A stretch of 64,000 nt of DNA, taken from the NCBI RefSeq assembly GCF_014640975.1, contig NZ_BMHO01000001.1:2118166-2182165 (forward strand), read 5' to 3'. A model generated the notes under the pieces. That model saw nothing but the letters and a program-made list of their open reading frames with translations, ran no database searches and was not told where the DNA came from. Below are positions 49,704 to 58,235 of the stretch, piece by piece. Position 1 is the first letter of the stretch. Every line of letters starts with the position of its first letter. A program made the position numbers and the translations under genes. Source of the stretch: Microbacterium faecale. GTDB taxonomy: Bacteria > Actinomycetota > Actinomycetes > Actinomycetales > Microbacteriaceae.

Positions 49704-49757
49704 CGCGAGTGTCGACACGCCCTTTCCACGTGAAAACGGGGCAGGAAAGCACTCTCG
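49704..49757. repeat. 54-bp palindromic repeat, copy B
   Basis: Outer arms CGCGAGTG(TC) and (AG)CACTCTCG; it shares an unbroken GCCCTTTCCA and GGGGCAGG-like inner blocks with copy A at 47929-47982. The right half has drifted, so its inner stem is weaker than that of copy A. Confidence 0.7.
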
Positions 49758-49840
49758 AACGGGCGCGCGGTCGGGCGCGCCCTCGCGGAGGCGACGCAGG
49801 GCGACGTGGCGGCACGGCGGTGGGTTCTCGTGTCGGGGGT

Positions 49841-49892
49841 TCGAACTAGTGTTCGAGTGCCACTTGGCATATTCGAACATAGTTTCTATCCT
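49841..49892 (+). promoter_or_regulatory. LexA (SOS) boxes and imuA promoter
   Basis: TCGAAC-TAGT-GTTCGA (49841-49856) is a perfect actinobacterial/Gram-positive SOS box. A second TCGAAC-ATAG-TTTCTA (49873-49888) keeps one half-site. It overlaps the TATCCT -10 hexamer (49887-49892), which lies exactly six bases before a GTG start. LexA bound here would block the imuA-imuB-dnaE2 operon until DNA damage. Confidence 0.92.
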
Positions 49893-49898
49893 GGGGGT

Positions 49899-50594
49899 GT
49901 GGCGATGGCAGCATACGAGCAGCTGTCCGACATCACGCGGCTACGCGCGGAGATCAGTCGGATGCAGCGGCGCACGGCAGAACCCGATGCGCTGCCGGTC
50001 GATGACGCCCTGGCGCCTCTCCTCCCCTCCGGTGGGCTGCGCCCGGGCGCCGCCTACGCGCTCCCCGACTCCCCCGCGCTGCTCTTCGCCCTCCTCGGCT
50101 CCGCCTCGCGCGACGGCGCGTGGTGCGCGTTCATCGGCCTTCCCGACCTCTCCTTCGAGGCCGCAGAGGGCTACGGCGTGGCCCCGAATCGGCTGGCCCA
50201 CATCCCGAGACCGGGCGACAGGTGGCGACAGACGATCTCCGCCGCTGCCGACGTCTTCCCCCTCGTCGCCGCCCGGATTCCTCGCACCGCAGCGCCGGCG
50301 GAGACCGCGCGCCTCTCCGCGCGGCTGCGCGAACGTGGCAGCGCGCTCCTCGCGATCGGCCCCTGGCCGGGCGCTGACCTGTCCTTCACCATGGGCGAAC
50401 CCGAGTGGCGCGGAATCGGCAGCGGACACGGGGCCCTCAGCTCACGGGTCGTCACGGTCGCGGCCTCAGGCCGAATCAGCCCCGTCGCGCGTCGCGTACG
50501 ACTGCTCCTGCCCGGTCCGACGGGCGGAGTCGAATCGCTCCCGTCGGCCAGCATCCCCACGCAGCGTGGCCACCTCACGGCGGTGAGCGCATGA
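49899..50594 (+). CDS. imuA: ImuA-type SOS mutasome accessory protein
   Basis: A 231-residue protein at the head of the imuA-imuB-dnaE2 cassette. It is a distant RecA-like protein: the region GGLRPGAAYALPDSPALLFALLG corresponds to the P-loop area but has no canonical Walker A, as in other actinobacterial ImuA' proteins. Actinobacterial ImuA' interacts with ImuB and the clamp. The start is taken as the GTG at 49899 because TATCCT lies six bases before it; an ATG two codons later is the alternative. The stop overlaps imuB (ATGA). Confidence 0.85.
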   Translation: MAMAAYEQLSDITRLRAEISRMQRRTAEPDALPVDDALAPLLPSGGLRPGAAYALPDSPALLFALLGSASRDGAWCAFIGLPDLSFEAAEGYGVAPNRLAHIPRPGDRWRQTISAAADVFPLVAARIPRTAAPAETARLSARLRERGSALLAIGPWPGADLSFTMGEPEWRGIGSGHGALSSRVVTVAASGRISPVARRVRLLLPGPTGGVESLPSASIPTQRGHLTAVSA

Positions 50595-52141
50595 CGCCCT
50601 TCCCCGAGCGCACGATCGTACTGTGGTTCCCCGACTGGCCCATCACGGCCTTCCTGCGCACACAGGCGCGCGAGGTGTCCGCCGCCAATCGCGTGCACGC
50701 CGACGGTCCGCTCGCGATCATCCACGACGGCCAGGTCGTCGCCTGTTCCGCGGCAGCGCGCGCGGACGGCGTGACGAAGGGACAGCGACGGCGCGACGCG
50801 CAGGGAGCATGCGCGCAGCTGCGACTCCTCCCCCATGACGAGGCCCGCGACAGCAGAGCGTTCCACGACGTCCTGACGCACCTCGAAGAACTCGTCCCCG
50901 GCGTGCAGCCCCTCCGTCCCGGCCTCGCCGCAATCCGCGCCCGCGGCCCGGCACGCTTCTACGGCGGAGAGCAACAGGCCGCCGAATCCCTCCTGCGCTC
51001 CCTCGCCGACATCGGCCTCACCGCCCGCGCCGGGGTCGCCGATGGACTGTTCACGGCAGAGCAGGCGGCGCGAGCACCCTCCGGCGAGCCGGTCACCCTC
51101 GTTCCCCCCGGAGGCGCTTCCGACTTCCTCTCGCCGCTCCCCGCCCTCTCGCTCGGCGACCGGGAGCTCGCACTCCTGCTCGCTCGGCTCGGCGTACAGA
51201 CCCTCGGCGAGTTCGCCGCGATTCCCGCCGCGCGCGTGCACGAACGACTCGGGGTACGCGGATCCTGGTTGCAGGCGCTCGCGTCCGGACGCGATTCGCG
51301 CACCGTCACCCCCCGCACCCCGCCTCCCGAGACGGCCCGCGTGCTCGATCTCGAGCCGCCGCTCGAGATCGCCGATCAGGTGGCATTCGCTGTGCGTCAG
51401 ACGGCCGAGACCTTCTGTGACGGCATCGGCGCGCAGTCCCTCGTGTGCACGGCGGTACGCATCACGCTCGAGACCGACCGCGACGAACGCAGCGAACGAG
51501 TGTGGCAACACCCGGCGAGCTTCGACGCGACGAGCGTCGTCGACCGGGTGCGCTGGCAGCTGCAGCCTGCACCCGGCGAAACGGCATTCACCGGCGGCGT
51601 CTCGCGCATCGTCATCGAGCCCGACGCCGTCGACGATGCCGCGTCGCATCAGCCCGCGCTGATCGGGCAGGGGCCCGACGAACGCTCGCACCACGCGATG
51701 TCTCGCGTGCAGACGCTGCTCGGGCACCGCGGCGTGCTGACGCCTGCACTCGGCGGCGGACGGACCCCGGCCGATCGCGAGGAACTCGTCCCCTGGGGTG
51801 AGGCCGCCGTGCCCTCCCGTTCCCGTGACCTCCCCTGGCCGGGGGCGCTTCCCCCGCCGCTGCCCTCCGAGGTGTATCGCGACCCGCACCGCGTGAGCGT
51901 GACCGCCGCAGACGGCACGATCGTCACGGTCGACGAACGCGGGTTCGTCTCCGCAGACCCTGCCCGGATCGACGGGCGCGGCATCATCTCGTGGGCCGGT
52001 CCCTGGCCGCTCGTCGAACGCGGCTGGGACCCGCAGCGCGCACGCCGGACACACCGCTTTCAGCTGGTCGACGATCGCCGCTCCGCGTGGCTCGCCGTCC
52101 TCGAAGACGAAACCTGGCACCTCGAAGGGAGGTATGCCTGA
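50591..52141 (+). CDS. imuB: ImuB, Y-family DNA polymerase-like mutasome protein
   Basis: A 516-residue relative of Y-family polymerases. The usual catalytic D-x-D motif near the N-terminus is absent: the corresponding segment reads TIVLWFPDWPITAF, so polymerase activity is not expected. The palm/finger-like parts include GARFYGG-like ARFYGGEQQAAESLL and the thumb with LGVQTLGEFAAIPAARVHERLG. In other bacteria ImuB tethers DnaE2 and ImuA to the sliding clamp; a clamp-binding motif was not pinned down here. It overlaps imuA by four bases and dnaE2 by one. Confidence 0.9.
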   Translation: MTPFPERTIVLWFPDWPITAFLRTQAREVSAANRVHADGPLAIIHDGQVVACSAAARADGVTKGQRRRDAQGACAQLRLLPHDEARDSRAFHDVLTHLEELVPGVQPLRPGLAAIRARGPARFYGGEQQAAESLLRSLADIGLTARAGVADGLFTAEQAARAPSGEPVTLVPPGGASDFLSPLPALSLGDRELALLLARLGVQTLGEFAAIPAARVHERLGVRGSWLQALASGRDSRTVTPRTPPPETARVLDLEPPLEIADQVAFAVRQTAETFCDGIGAQSLVCTAVRITLETDRDERSERVWQHPASFDATSVVDRVRWQLQPAPGETAFTGGVSRIVIEPDAVDDAASHQPALIGQGPDERSHHAMSRVQTLLGHRGVLTPALGGGRTPADREELVPWGEAAVPSRSRDLPWPGALPPPLPSEVYRDPHRVSVTAADGTIVTVDERGFVSADPARIDGRGIISWAGPWPLVERGWDPQRARRTHRFQLVDDRRSAWLAVLEDETWHLEGRYA

Positions 52142-55100
52142 TGGGCTTCAACAACCCTCCGATCTCCTGGCACGAGCTCGAACGCACCCTCAGCGGGCGC
52201 CGCCCGACCGCCGCACCCTCCGACGCCGACGGCAGCGATAGCCCTGCGTGGAGCCGCAAGCGGGGAGCCTACGAACCGCCGCAGCTCGTCCGCCAACGAA
52301 ACCGCACTCGTTACGCCGAACTGCACGCACACTCGTCCTTCTCCTTCCTCGACGGAGCCTCGTCACCGGAAGAACTCGTCGAAGAGGCGGAACAGCTGGG
52401 ACTGGAGGCACTCGCCCTCACCGATCACGACGGTTTCTACGGTGCCGTGCGCTTCGCCGAGGCAGCCGAGCACACGTCGCTGAAGACGGTCTACGGCGCC
52501 GAGCTCTCACTCGACCTCACCGCGCCGCAGAAAGGGCACCCGGATCCGCAGGGCCAGCACCTGCTCGTGCTCGCGCGCGGCGAGGAGGGGTACCACCGCC
52601 TCTCTCGCGCCATCACGCGCGCACAGTTGCGCGGCGGAGAGCGTGGCCGCCCCCTCTACGATCTCGACGATCTCGCGCACGAGGCGGGCGGCGCGTGGGA
52701 GGTCCTCACGGGATGCCGCAAGGGAGCCGTCGGCCGGGCGCTTGCCGCACACGACTCGCCAAGCGCGGCAGAACGCGAGCTGCGGCGACTCATCGACCTG
52801 TTCGGACGCGATCACGTGCACGTCGAGATCACCCACCACGGCGACCCCGCAGACGATCGTCGCAATGACCTCCTCGCCGATCTCGCGGAGCGCCTGGGGC
52901 TGCCGCTCATCGCGACCGGGAACGTGCACTACTCCCGGCCGGCGAAAGCGCCGCTCGCCCAGGCGGTCGCGGCGATCCGGGCCACGCGCAGCATGGACGA
53001 CCTCGACGGCTGGCTCCCCGCGACGAATCGCGCCCATCTGCGATCCGGCGATGAGATGGCTCGCCTGTTCGCGCGCTACCCCGGTGCAGTCGAGGCGTCG
53101 GCGCGTCTCGCCGATCAGCTCGCGTTCCCCCTCCGTTCGGCCCGACCCGCGCTCCCGCGGCAGCACGTTCCGGACGGGTACACCCCGATGTCGTACCTGC
53201 GCGAGCTCGTCTGGAGCGCCGTCCCGGACCGGTACCCGACGCTGCGGGACGAGGATCGCGACCGCATCGCGCATGAACTCGACGTCATCGAGCAGAAGGA
53301 CTTCCCCGGCTATTTCCTCATCGTCAACGACATCGTCGCCGAAGCAAGCCGGCGCGGCATTCTCTGTCAGGGCCGCGGATCCGCCGCGAACAGCGCCGTC
53401 TGCTACCTGCTCGGCATCACCGCCGTCGACGCGATCTTCTTCCGACTGCCGTTCGAACGTTTCCTCTCGGCGATGCGCGACGAAGAACCCGATATCGATG
53501 TTGACTTCGACAGCGACCGGCGCGAAGAGATCATCCAGTACGTCTACGAGACGTACGGTCGCGATCGCGCCGCGCAGGTGGCGAACGTCATCCAGTATCG
53601 ACCGAAGAACGCCGTGCGCGACGTCGCCCGCGCCCTCGGCTTCTCCCCCGGCCAGCAGGACGCTTGGGCGCGCCAGGTCGAGCGCTGGGGTGCGTCGATC
53701 GAGTCGAGTGCCGGCCACAGCATCCCCCCGCAGGTGCTCTCGTACGCCGCCGAGATCATGGGGGCGCCCCGCCACCTCGGGATCCACTCCGGCGGCATGG
53801 TGCTCACCGACCGCCCCGTCGGCGAGGTCGTCCCGATCGAGCATGCCCGGATGCCGGGACGCACCGTCATCCAATGGGACAAGGACGATGCGGCCTGGAT
53901 GGGGCTGGTGAAGTTCGATCTGCTCGGGCTTGGGATGCTCGCCGCCCTGCAGCACTGCTTCGATCTCATCCGGGAGGCGACGGGAGAGAGTTTCGACCTG
54001 CGTGAGCTGCCTCGTGAGGAGCCGGCCGTGTACGACATGCTCTGCCGGGCCGACTCGATCGGCGTCTTCCAAGTGGAGTCACGCGCACAGATGGGGCTGC
54101 TCCCCCGCCTGCAGCCCCGCTCGTTCTACGATCTCGCCATCCAGATCGCTCTCATCCGCCCCGGCCCGATCCAGGGCGGCGCCGTCCACCCCTTTGTGCG
54201 GCGAAAGCTGGGCGCTGAGGCCGTCACGTATCCCCACCCCCGTCTCGAACCCGTCCTGAAGCGCACCCTCGGCGTCCCGGTGTTCCAAGAACAGCTCATG
54301 CAGATGGCGATGGCGGTCGGCGACTGCACGGGCGAAGACGCCGATCTGTTGCGGCGGGCGATGGGATCCAAACGCGGCCGGGAGCGCATCGACGCCCTGC
54401 GACAGAAGCTGTTCGATGGGATGGCGCGCAACGGGATCGAGAAAGAGGATGCGGCGAGGATCTACGAACAGATCCAGGCATTCGCGAATTTCGGCTTCGC
54501 CGAATCCCACTCGCTCTCCTTTGCGCTGCTCGTCTACGCGAGTTCCTGGATCAAGCTGCATTACCCGGCGGCGTTCCTCGCCGGCCTGCTGCGGGCGCAG
54601 CCGATGGGCTTCTACTCTCCCGCCACGCTCACCGCGGACGCACGGCGGGCCGGCGTCGAGGTACTCCGTCCTGACATCGTCGCCTCCTCCGTCACCGAGA
54701 CACTCGAGCCGACGGAGCCTGACGCGCGGGAGACGACGGGGAGAGCCGCGTGTCTCGCCGACCACGAGGGCGCGCCGACCGTGTTCGACCGCACCGCACC
54801 GGACCGCTCCGGCTCTCATCGGCGAGACGGCCGCTTCGCCGTCCGCCTCGGGCTGGCAGGCGTCACGGGCATCGGCGAGGGGACCGCCCGGCGGATCGTC
54901 GAGGAGCGTTCCCGCGCGCCATTCCGATCGATGAACGACCTCGTCCGTCGCACCGGGGTCACCGAGAAGCAGCTCGAGGCGCTCGCGACGGCCGGCGCAC
55001 TCGCCCCGTTCGGACACGGCACGCGGGAGGCGCTGTGGCTCGCGGGAGCCGCAGCCGACGACCGGCCGGACGTCCTCGACGGTACGGCGCTCTCAGTGCA

Positions 55101-55536
55101 GCCGCCGCTGTTCTCGGATCCCTCGAGCTACGAACGTCTCGCGAACGACCTGTGGGCGACCGGCGTCTCGACTGACGACCACCCCCTCGCGCACTTCCGT
55201 GGGCCGCTCGATGCGCGCGGTGTGCTCACCTCATCCGAGCTGCGCACGCATGAGTCGGGCCGTCGCGTCGAGGTCGCGGGGCTCGTCACGCACCGGCAAC
55301 GCCCTGCGACCGCATCGGGCGTGACCTTCCTCAATCTCGAGGACGAACACGGTCTCGTGAACGTCATCTGCTCCACGGGAGCGTGGAAGCGCTATCGTCA
55401 CCTGGTTCGCGATGCGCCAGCGCTCATCGCGCGCGGCATTCTCGAGCGGTCGCCGGAGGGGGTCGTGAACATCGTCGCCGACGGATTTGAAGATCTGCGC
55501 GTCGGCGTCGATCACCGATCGCGCGACTTCAGGTGA
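52141..55536 (+). CDS. dnaE2: Error-prone DNA polymerase III alpha subunit
   Basis: An 1131-residue C-family polymerase for mutagenic lesion bypass. The N-terminal PHP domain begins TRYAELHAHSSFSFLDGAS, with most of its metal-binding His/Asp residues. The palm shows catalytic PDIDVDFDSDRREEII after GRGSAANSAVCYLLG, then VLTDRPV and WDKDDAAWMGLVKFDLLGLG. The fingers, an HhH pair (VTGIGEGTARRI) and a C-terminal OB fold with VTHRQRP-type segment follow. Length fits DnaE2, not the about 1180-residue replicative DnaE1. SD GGGAGG precedes the ATG. It is the last gene of the SOS operon. Confidence 0.95.
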   Translation: MGFNNPPISWHELERTLSGRRPTAAPSDADGSDSPAWSRKRGAYEPPQLVRQRNRTRYAELHAHSSFSFLDGASSPEELVEEAEQLGLEALALTDHDGFYGAVRFAEAAEHTSLKTVYGAELSLDLTAPQKGHPDPQGQHLLVLARGEEGYHRLSRAITRAQLRGGERGRPLYDLDDLAHEAGGAWEVLTGCRKGAVGRALAAHDSPSAAERELRRLIDLFGRDHVHVEITHHGDPADDRRNDLLADLAERLGLPLIATGNVHYSRPAKAPLAQAVAAIRATRSMDDLDGWLPATNRAHLRSGDEMARLFARYPGAVEASARLADQLAFPLRSARPALPRQHVPDGYTPMSYLRELVWSAVPDRYPTLRDEDRDRIAHELDVIEQKDFPGYFLIVNDIVAEASRRGILCQGRGSAANSAVCYLLGITAVDAIFFRLPFERFLSAMRDEEPDIDVDFDSDRREEIIQYVYETYGRDRAAQVANVIQYRPKNAVRDVARALGFSPGQQDAWARQVERWGASIESSAGHSIPPQVLSYAAEIMGAPRHLGIHSGGMVLTDRPVGEVVPIEHARMPGRTVIQWDKDDAAWMGLVKFDLLGLGMLAALQHCFDLIREATGESFDLRELPREEPAVYDMLCRADSIGVFQVESRAQMGLLPRLQPRSFYDLAIQIALIRPGPIQGGAVHPFVRRKLGAEAVTYPHPRLEPVLKRTLGVPVFQEQLMQMAMAVGDCTGEDADLLRRAMGSKRGRERIDALRQKLFDGMARNGIEKEDAARIYEQIQAFANFGFAESHSLSFALLVYASSWIKLHYPAAFLAGLLRAQPMGFYSPATLTADARRAGVEVLRPDIVASSVTETLEPTEPDARETTGRAACLADHEGAPTVFDRTAPDRSGSHRRDGRFAVRLGLAGVTGIGEGTARRIVEERSRAPFRSMNDLVRRTGVTEKQLEALATAGALAPFGHGTREALWLAGAAADDRPDVLDGTALSVQPPLFSDPSSYERLANDLWATGVSTDDHPLAHFRGPLDARGVLTSSELRTHESGRRVEVAGLVTHRQRPATASGVTFLNLEDEHGLVNVICSTGAWKRYRHLVRDAPALIARGILERSPEGVVNIVADGFEDLRVGVDHRSRDFR

Positions 55537-56011
55537 GCGGATCGATGCCGAGCAGGTCCTGCGCCCAGAGCTGTGGCAGGCCGACGTACGGAATCGCCAA
55601 GCGCATGACGCCCACCTCCCGTACCTCGTACGGCTCGCGATCCACGCCGCCATTGGCGTCGCCCTTGAGGGTGAGCACGGTCTGGCCGCCGCCCGGGGAG
55701 ACATCCACGACGCGGTGGGTGACGGTGCCCGGCCCGTTGAAGCGATCAGTCGTGACGACGTCGCCGACCGACACGGCCGTCGCGTCCACACGCTCCGACA
55801 CCACCACGCTGCCGATCGGCAGACCGGGCTCCATCGAGCCGGACACGACGATCCGTGGCGTCAGACCGAGCGCCGCGAACAGCATCGTGGCGACGACGCC
55901 GATGGCCGCACCAGCTGCTGCTGCGATACCGATCACGCGCAGCGTGATGCGGAGCGCCCTGCGCGGGGAGCCGAGACGCGCTGTCGCGGCGTGTGCCACT
56001 GCCATCGCCAT
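55529..56011 (-). CDS. Signal peptidase I, SipW-like
   Basis: A 160-residue S26B-type signal peptidase. TM1 lies at about 25-50 (VIGIAAAAGAAIGVVATMLFAALG), the catalytic Ser is in VVSGSMEPGLPIGSVVV, and the second catalytic position is His in TVTHRVVDV instead of the Lys of ordinary LepB. LTLKGDANGGVD is also conserved. SipW-type enzymes process special substrates such as TasA-like fibres or camelysins; no such substrate gene is adjacent here. It overlaps the 3' end of dnaE2 tail to tail by eight bases. Confidence 0.87.
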   Translation of the reverse strand: MAMAVAHAATARLGSPRRALRITLRVIGIAAAAGAAIGVVATMLFAALGLTPRIVVSGSMEPGLPIGSVVVSERVDATAVSVGDVVTTDRFNGPGTVTHRVVDVSPGGGQTVLTLKGDANGGVDREPYEVREVGVMRLAIPYVGLPQLWAQDLLGIDPLT

Positions 56012-56209
56012 ATCGCCTCCGTCCGCGCCAACGACACGCTGCCGTCACCTGGTGTTCACCGTCTGTTCACCATTATGCCCAGAACCCCGCGGTGAGAGGT
56101 GCGAACGCCGCAGTATGAGGCGAACCGACGGGCGTTATTTCGAGAACGCCCAGCATCATCGGAGTCGCCACCGCGCGCGGTGGGGCTGCCACAACGCGTG
56201 GTCGTGCCC

Positions 56210-56215
56210 TAGCCT
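56210..56215 (+). promoter_or_regulatory. -10 box for leaderless SRAP gene
   Basis: TAGCCT lies six bases before the ATG at 56222. The 210-base gap to the SipW-like gene otherwise shows no LexA box. Confidence 0.6.
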
Positions 56216-56221
56216 CGAAGC

Positions 56222-56911
56222 ATGTGCGGACGATTCGTCGTGGCCCGCGTCGGCAGCGAGCTCGTGAGCGAGCTCAGGGTGGATCTGGTCAGTGACGACC
56301 TGCCCGCGCCCTCGTACAACGTCGCCCCGACGCAGAGCGCTGCGATCGTCGTCGATTCCGCGAAGACGACCCCGCCCACGCGCCGCCTCGAGTCGGCCCG
56401 CTGGGGGCTCGTTCCGGGATGGGCGAAGGATCTCTCGATCGGCTCACGCGCCTTCAACGCGCGATCGGAGGAGCTCGAGCAGAAGCCGATGTTCCGCTCC
56501 GCGCTCCGTGCGCGCCGCGCCGTCGTGCCGGCCACGGGCTACTACGAGTGGAAGAAGGACGACGACGGAAAGGTGCCGCTGTTCGTCCACCATGAGGCCG
56601 GCGATCCGCTGCTCTTCGCGGGACTGTACGAGTGGTGGCGCGACCCCGACGACGCGTGGGTGCTGAGCTTCACGATCCTCACGCGCTCGAGCGTCGGCGG
56701 CCTCGGTTCGATCCATCACCGGATGCCTGTGTTCCTCGACGCCGACCATGCGGACGCATGGCTCGACACCGATCTCGACGAGCCACGCGACGTCCTCGAC
56801 GCCGCGATCGAAGACGCCCCGCGCGTCGCCGAAGCCTTCGCATGGCACGAAGTCGGCCGGGCTGTCGGCAATGTGCGCAACGACGAGCCGAGCCTCATCG
56901 ATCCGGCCTGA
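56222..56911 (+). CDS. SRAP-domain (YedK/HMCES-type) DNA-protein crosslink protein
   Basis: A 229-residue SOS response-associated peptidase family protein. Cys2 is exposed after removal of Met1 (MCGRFVV), and forms a stable thiazolidine link with abasic sites in single-stranded DNA, shielding them. The other conserved residues are present: NVAPTQ, NARSE, TGYYEWKK with its Glu, and the HHRMP His. Leaderless-type start. It lies near the LexA-controlled mutasome, but no SOS box of its own is seen. Confidence 0.93.
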   Translation: MCGRFVVARVGSELVSELRVDLVSDDLPAPSYNVAPTQSAAIVVDSAKTTPPTRRLESARWGLVPGWAKDLSIGSRAFNARSEELEQKPMFRSALRARRAVVPATGYYEWKKDDDGKVPLFVHHEAGDPLLFAGLYEWWRDPDDAWVLSFTILTRSSVGGLGSIHHRMPVFLDADHADAWLDTDLDEPRDVLDAAIEDAPRVAEAFAWHEVGRAVGNVRNDEPSLIDPA

Positions 56912-56947
56912 TGGGCGCGCCTGTGCACGTGGGAGACAATGGACAGC

Positions 56948-58234
56948 GTGACCCACGAGATTCCCGCTGACGCCCGCGCGCACATCGACGACCTCGCCGC
57001 CTTCGTCGAGGCGTCGCCGTCCTCCTACCACGCCGCCGAGGAGGCAGCGCGCCGGCTGCAGGCCGGCGGCTTCGCCCGCCTCGCCGAGGCCGACGCCTGG
57101 GAGCTGTCCGCGGGCGGCCGCTACGTCGTCGTGCGCGAGGGGTCCGTCATCGCGTTCGCGCTTCCCGCCGCCGTCGCGCCGACGACGCCGTTCCGCATCG
57201 TCGGCGCACACACCGACTCCCCCGGGTTCAAGCTCAAGCCGCGCCCGACGACGACGGGACCCGGCGGCTGGTGGCAGCTCGGCTGGGAGGTGTACGGCGG
57301 CCCGCTGCTGAACTCATGGCTCGACCGCGAGCTGTGCCTCGCCGGGCGCCTCGTCATGCTCGACGGCGCCGAGCACCGCGTGCGCACCGGCCCACTCGCC
57401 CGGATCCCGCAGCTCGCCATCCACCTCGACCGCCAGGTCAATGAGGGACTCACGCTCGACAAGCAGCGCCATACCGCTCCCGTGTGGGGTCTCGGTGAGG
57501 CCGAGAGCGCCGACATCCTCGCGGTCCTCGCGCGCGAGGCCGACGTGGATCCGGCTCAGATCGGCGGGATCGACGTGGTGGCGGCCGACACGCAGCCGCC
57601 GCGCACGTTCGGCGCCGATGATGCACTGTTCGCGAGTGGTCGCCTCGACAACCTGCTCTCGACGCACGCCGGGCTTGTCGCGATCGCAGACATCAGGCCG
57701 ACCGACACCATCGCAATGTTCGCCGCGTTCGATCACGAAGAGATCGGATCCGCGACGCGCTCCGGCGCGGCCGGACCGTTCCACGAAGAAGTCCTCACGC
57801 GCATCCTCACGGCGTTCGGGGCGACGGCCGAGGACCGCGCCCGCAGCTTTGCCGCCTCACTGCACATCTCGAGCGACGTCGGACACGCGATCCACCCGAA
57901 CTATGCCGACCGTCACGACACGGCGAACCAGCCCGTCGCGGGCGGCGGTCCGATCCTGAAGATCAACGCGAACCAGCGCTACGCGACCGACGCGCACGGC
58001 GCCGCCGAGTGGAACGCCGCCTGTCAGTCGGCGGATGTCCCGACGCAGGAGTTCGTGTCGAACAACGCACTGCCGTGTGGGTCGACGATCGGTCCGATCT
58101 CGGCGACGCGCCTCGGCATCCGGACGGTCGATGTCGGCGTGCCGATCCTCTCGATGCACTCCGCCCGCGAACTCACCAGCGTGCTCGACCCGTGGTATCT
58201 GTCGCGCGCGATGGGATCCGTGCTCGCGCGCTGA
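56948..58234 (+). CDS. M18 family aspartyl aminopeptidase
   Basis: A 428-residue cytosolic di-zinc aminopeptidase removing acidic N-terminal residues. Metal ligands lie in IVGAHTDSPGFKLKP, in FASGRLDNLLS, in FAAFDHEEIGSATRSGAAG and in ISSDVGHAIHPNY; the GSTIGPISATRLGIRTVDVG block is diagnostic of M18. The GTG at 56948 was preferred because GACAAT lies seven bases before it; an in-frame ATG three codons upstream has GGGAGA only three bases away. It is followed after one base by the next gene. Confidence 0.92.
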   Translation: MTHEIPADARAHIDDLAAFVEASPSSYHAAEEAARRLQAGGFARLAEADAWELSAGGRYVVVREGSVIAFALPAAVAPTTPFRIVGAHTDSPGFKLKPRPTTTGPGGWWQLGWEVYGGPLLNSWLDRELCLAGRLVMLDGAEHRVRTGPLARIPQLAIHLDRQVNEGLTLDKQRHTAPVWGLGEAESADILAVLAREADVDPAQIGGIDVVAADTQPPRTFGADDALFASGRLDNLLSTHAGLVAIADIRPTDTIAMFAAFDHEEIGSATRSGAAGPFHEEVLTRILTAFGATAEDRARSFAASLHISSDVGHAIHPNYADRHDTANQPVAGGGPILKINANQRYATDAHGAAEWNAACQSADVPTQEFVSNNALPCGSTIGPISATRLGIRTVDVGVPILSMHSARELTSVLDPWYLSRAMGSVLAR

Positions 58235-58235
58235 C

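Larger units (their letters stand above)
49582..49898. other. Intergenic region with repeats and SOS promoter
   Basis: 317 bases between the divergent DUF559-like gene and imuA. From left to right it holds a CGCGAGTGCC arm (49640-49649) followed by a partly self-complementary stretch to about 49693, the second 54-bp repeat (49704-49757), a perfect LexA box (49841-49856), a half-conserved LexA box (49873-49888) and a -10 hexamer (49887-49892). I see no credible coding frame. Confidence 0.7.

Noticed and set aside
50591..52141. ImuB as an active Y-family translesion polymerase
   Set aside because: The N-terminal catalytic Asp motif is replaced by TIVLWFPDWP; the position in the cassette fits the non-catalytic ImuB.
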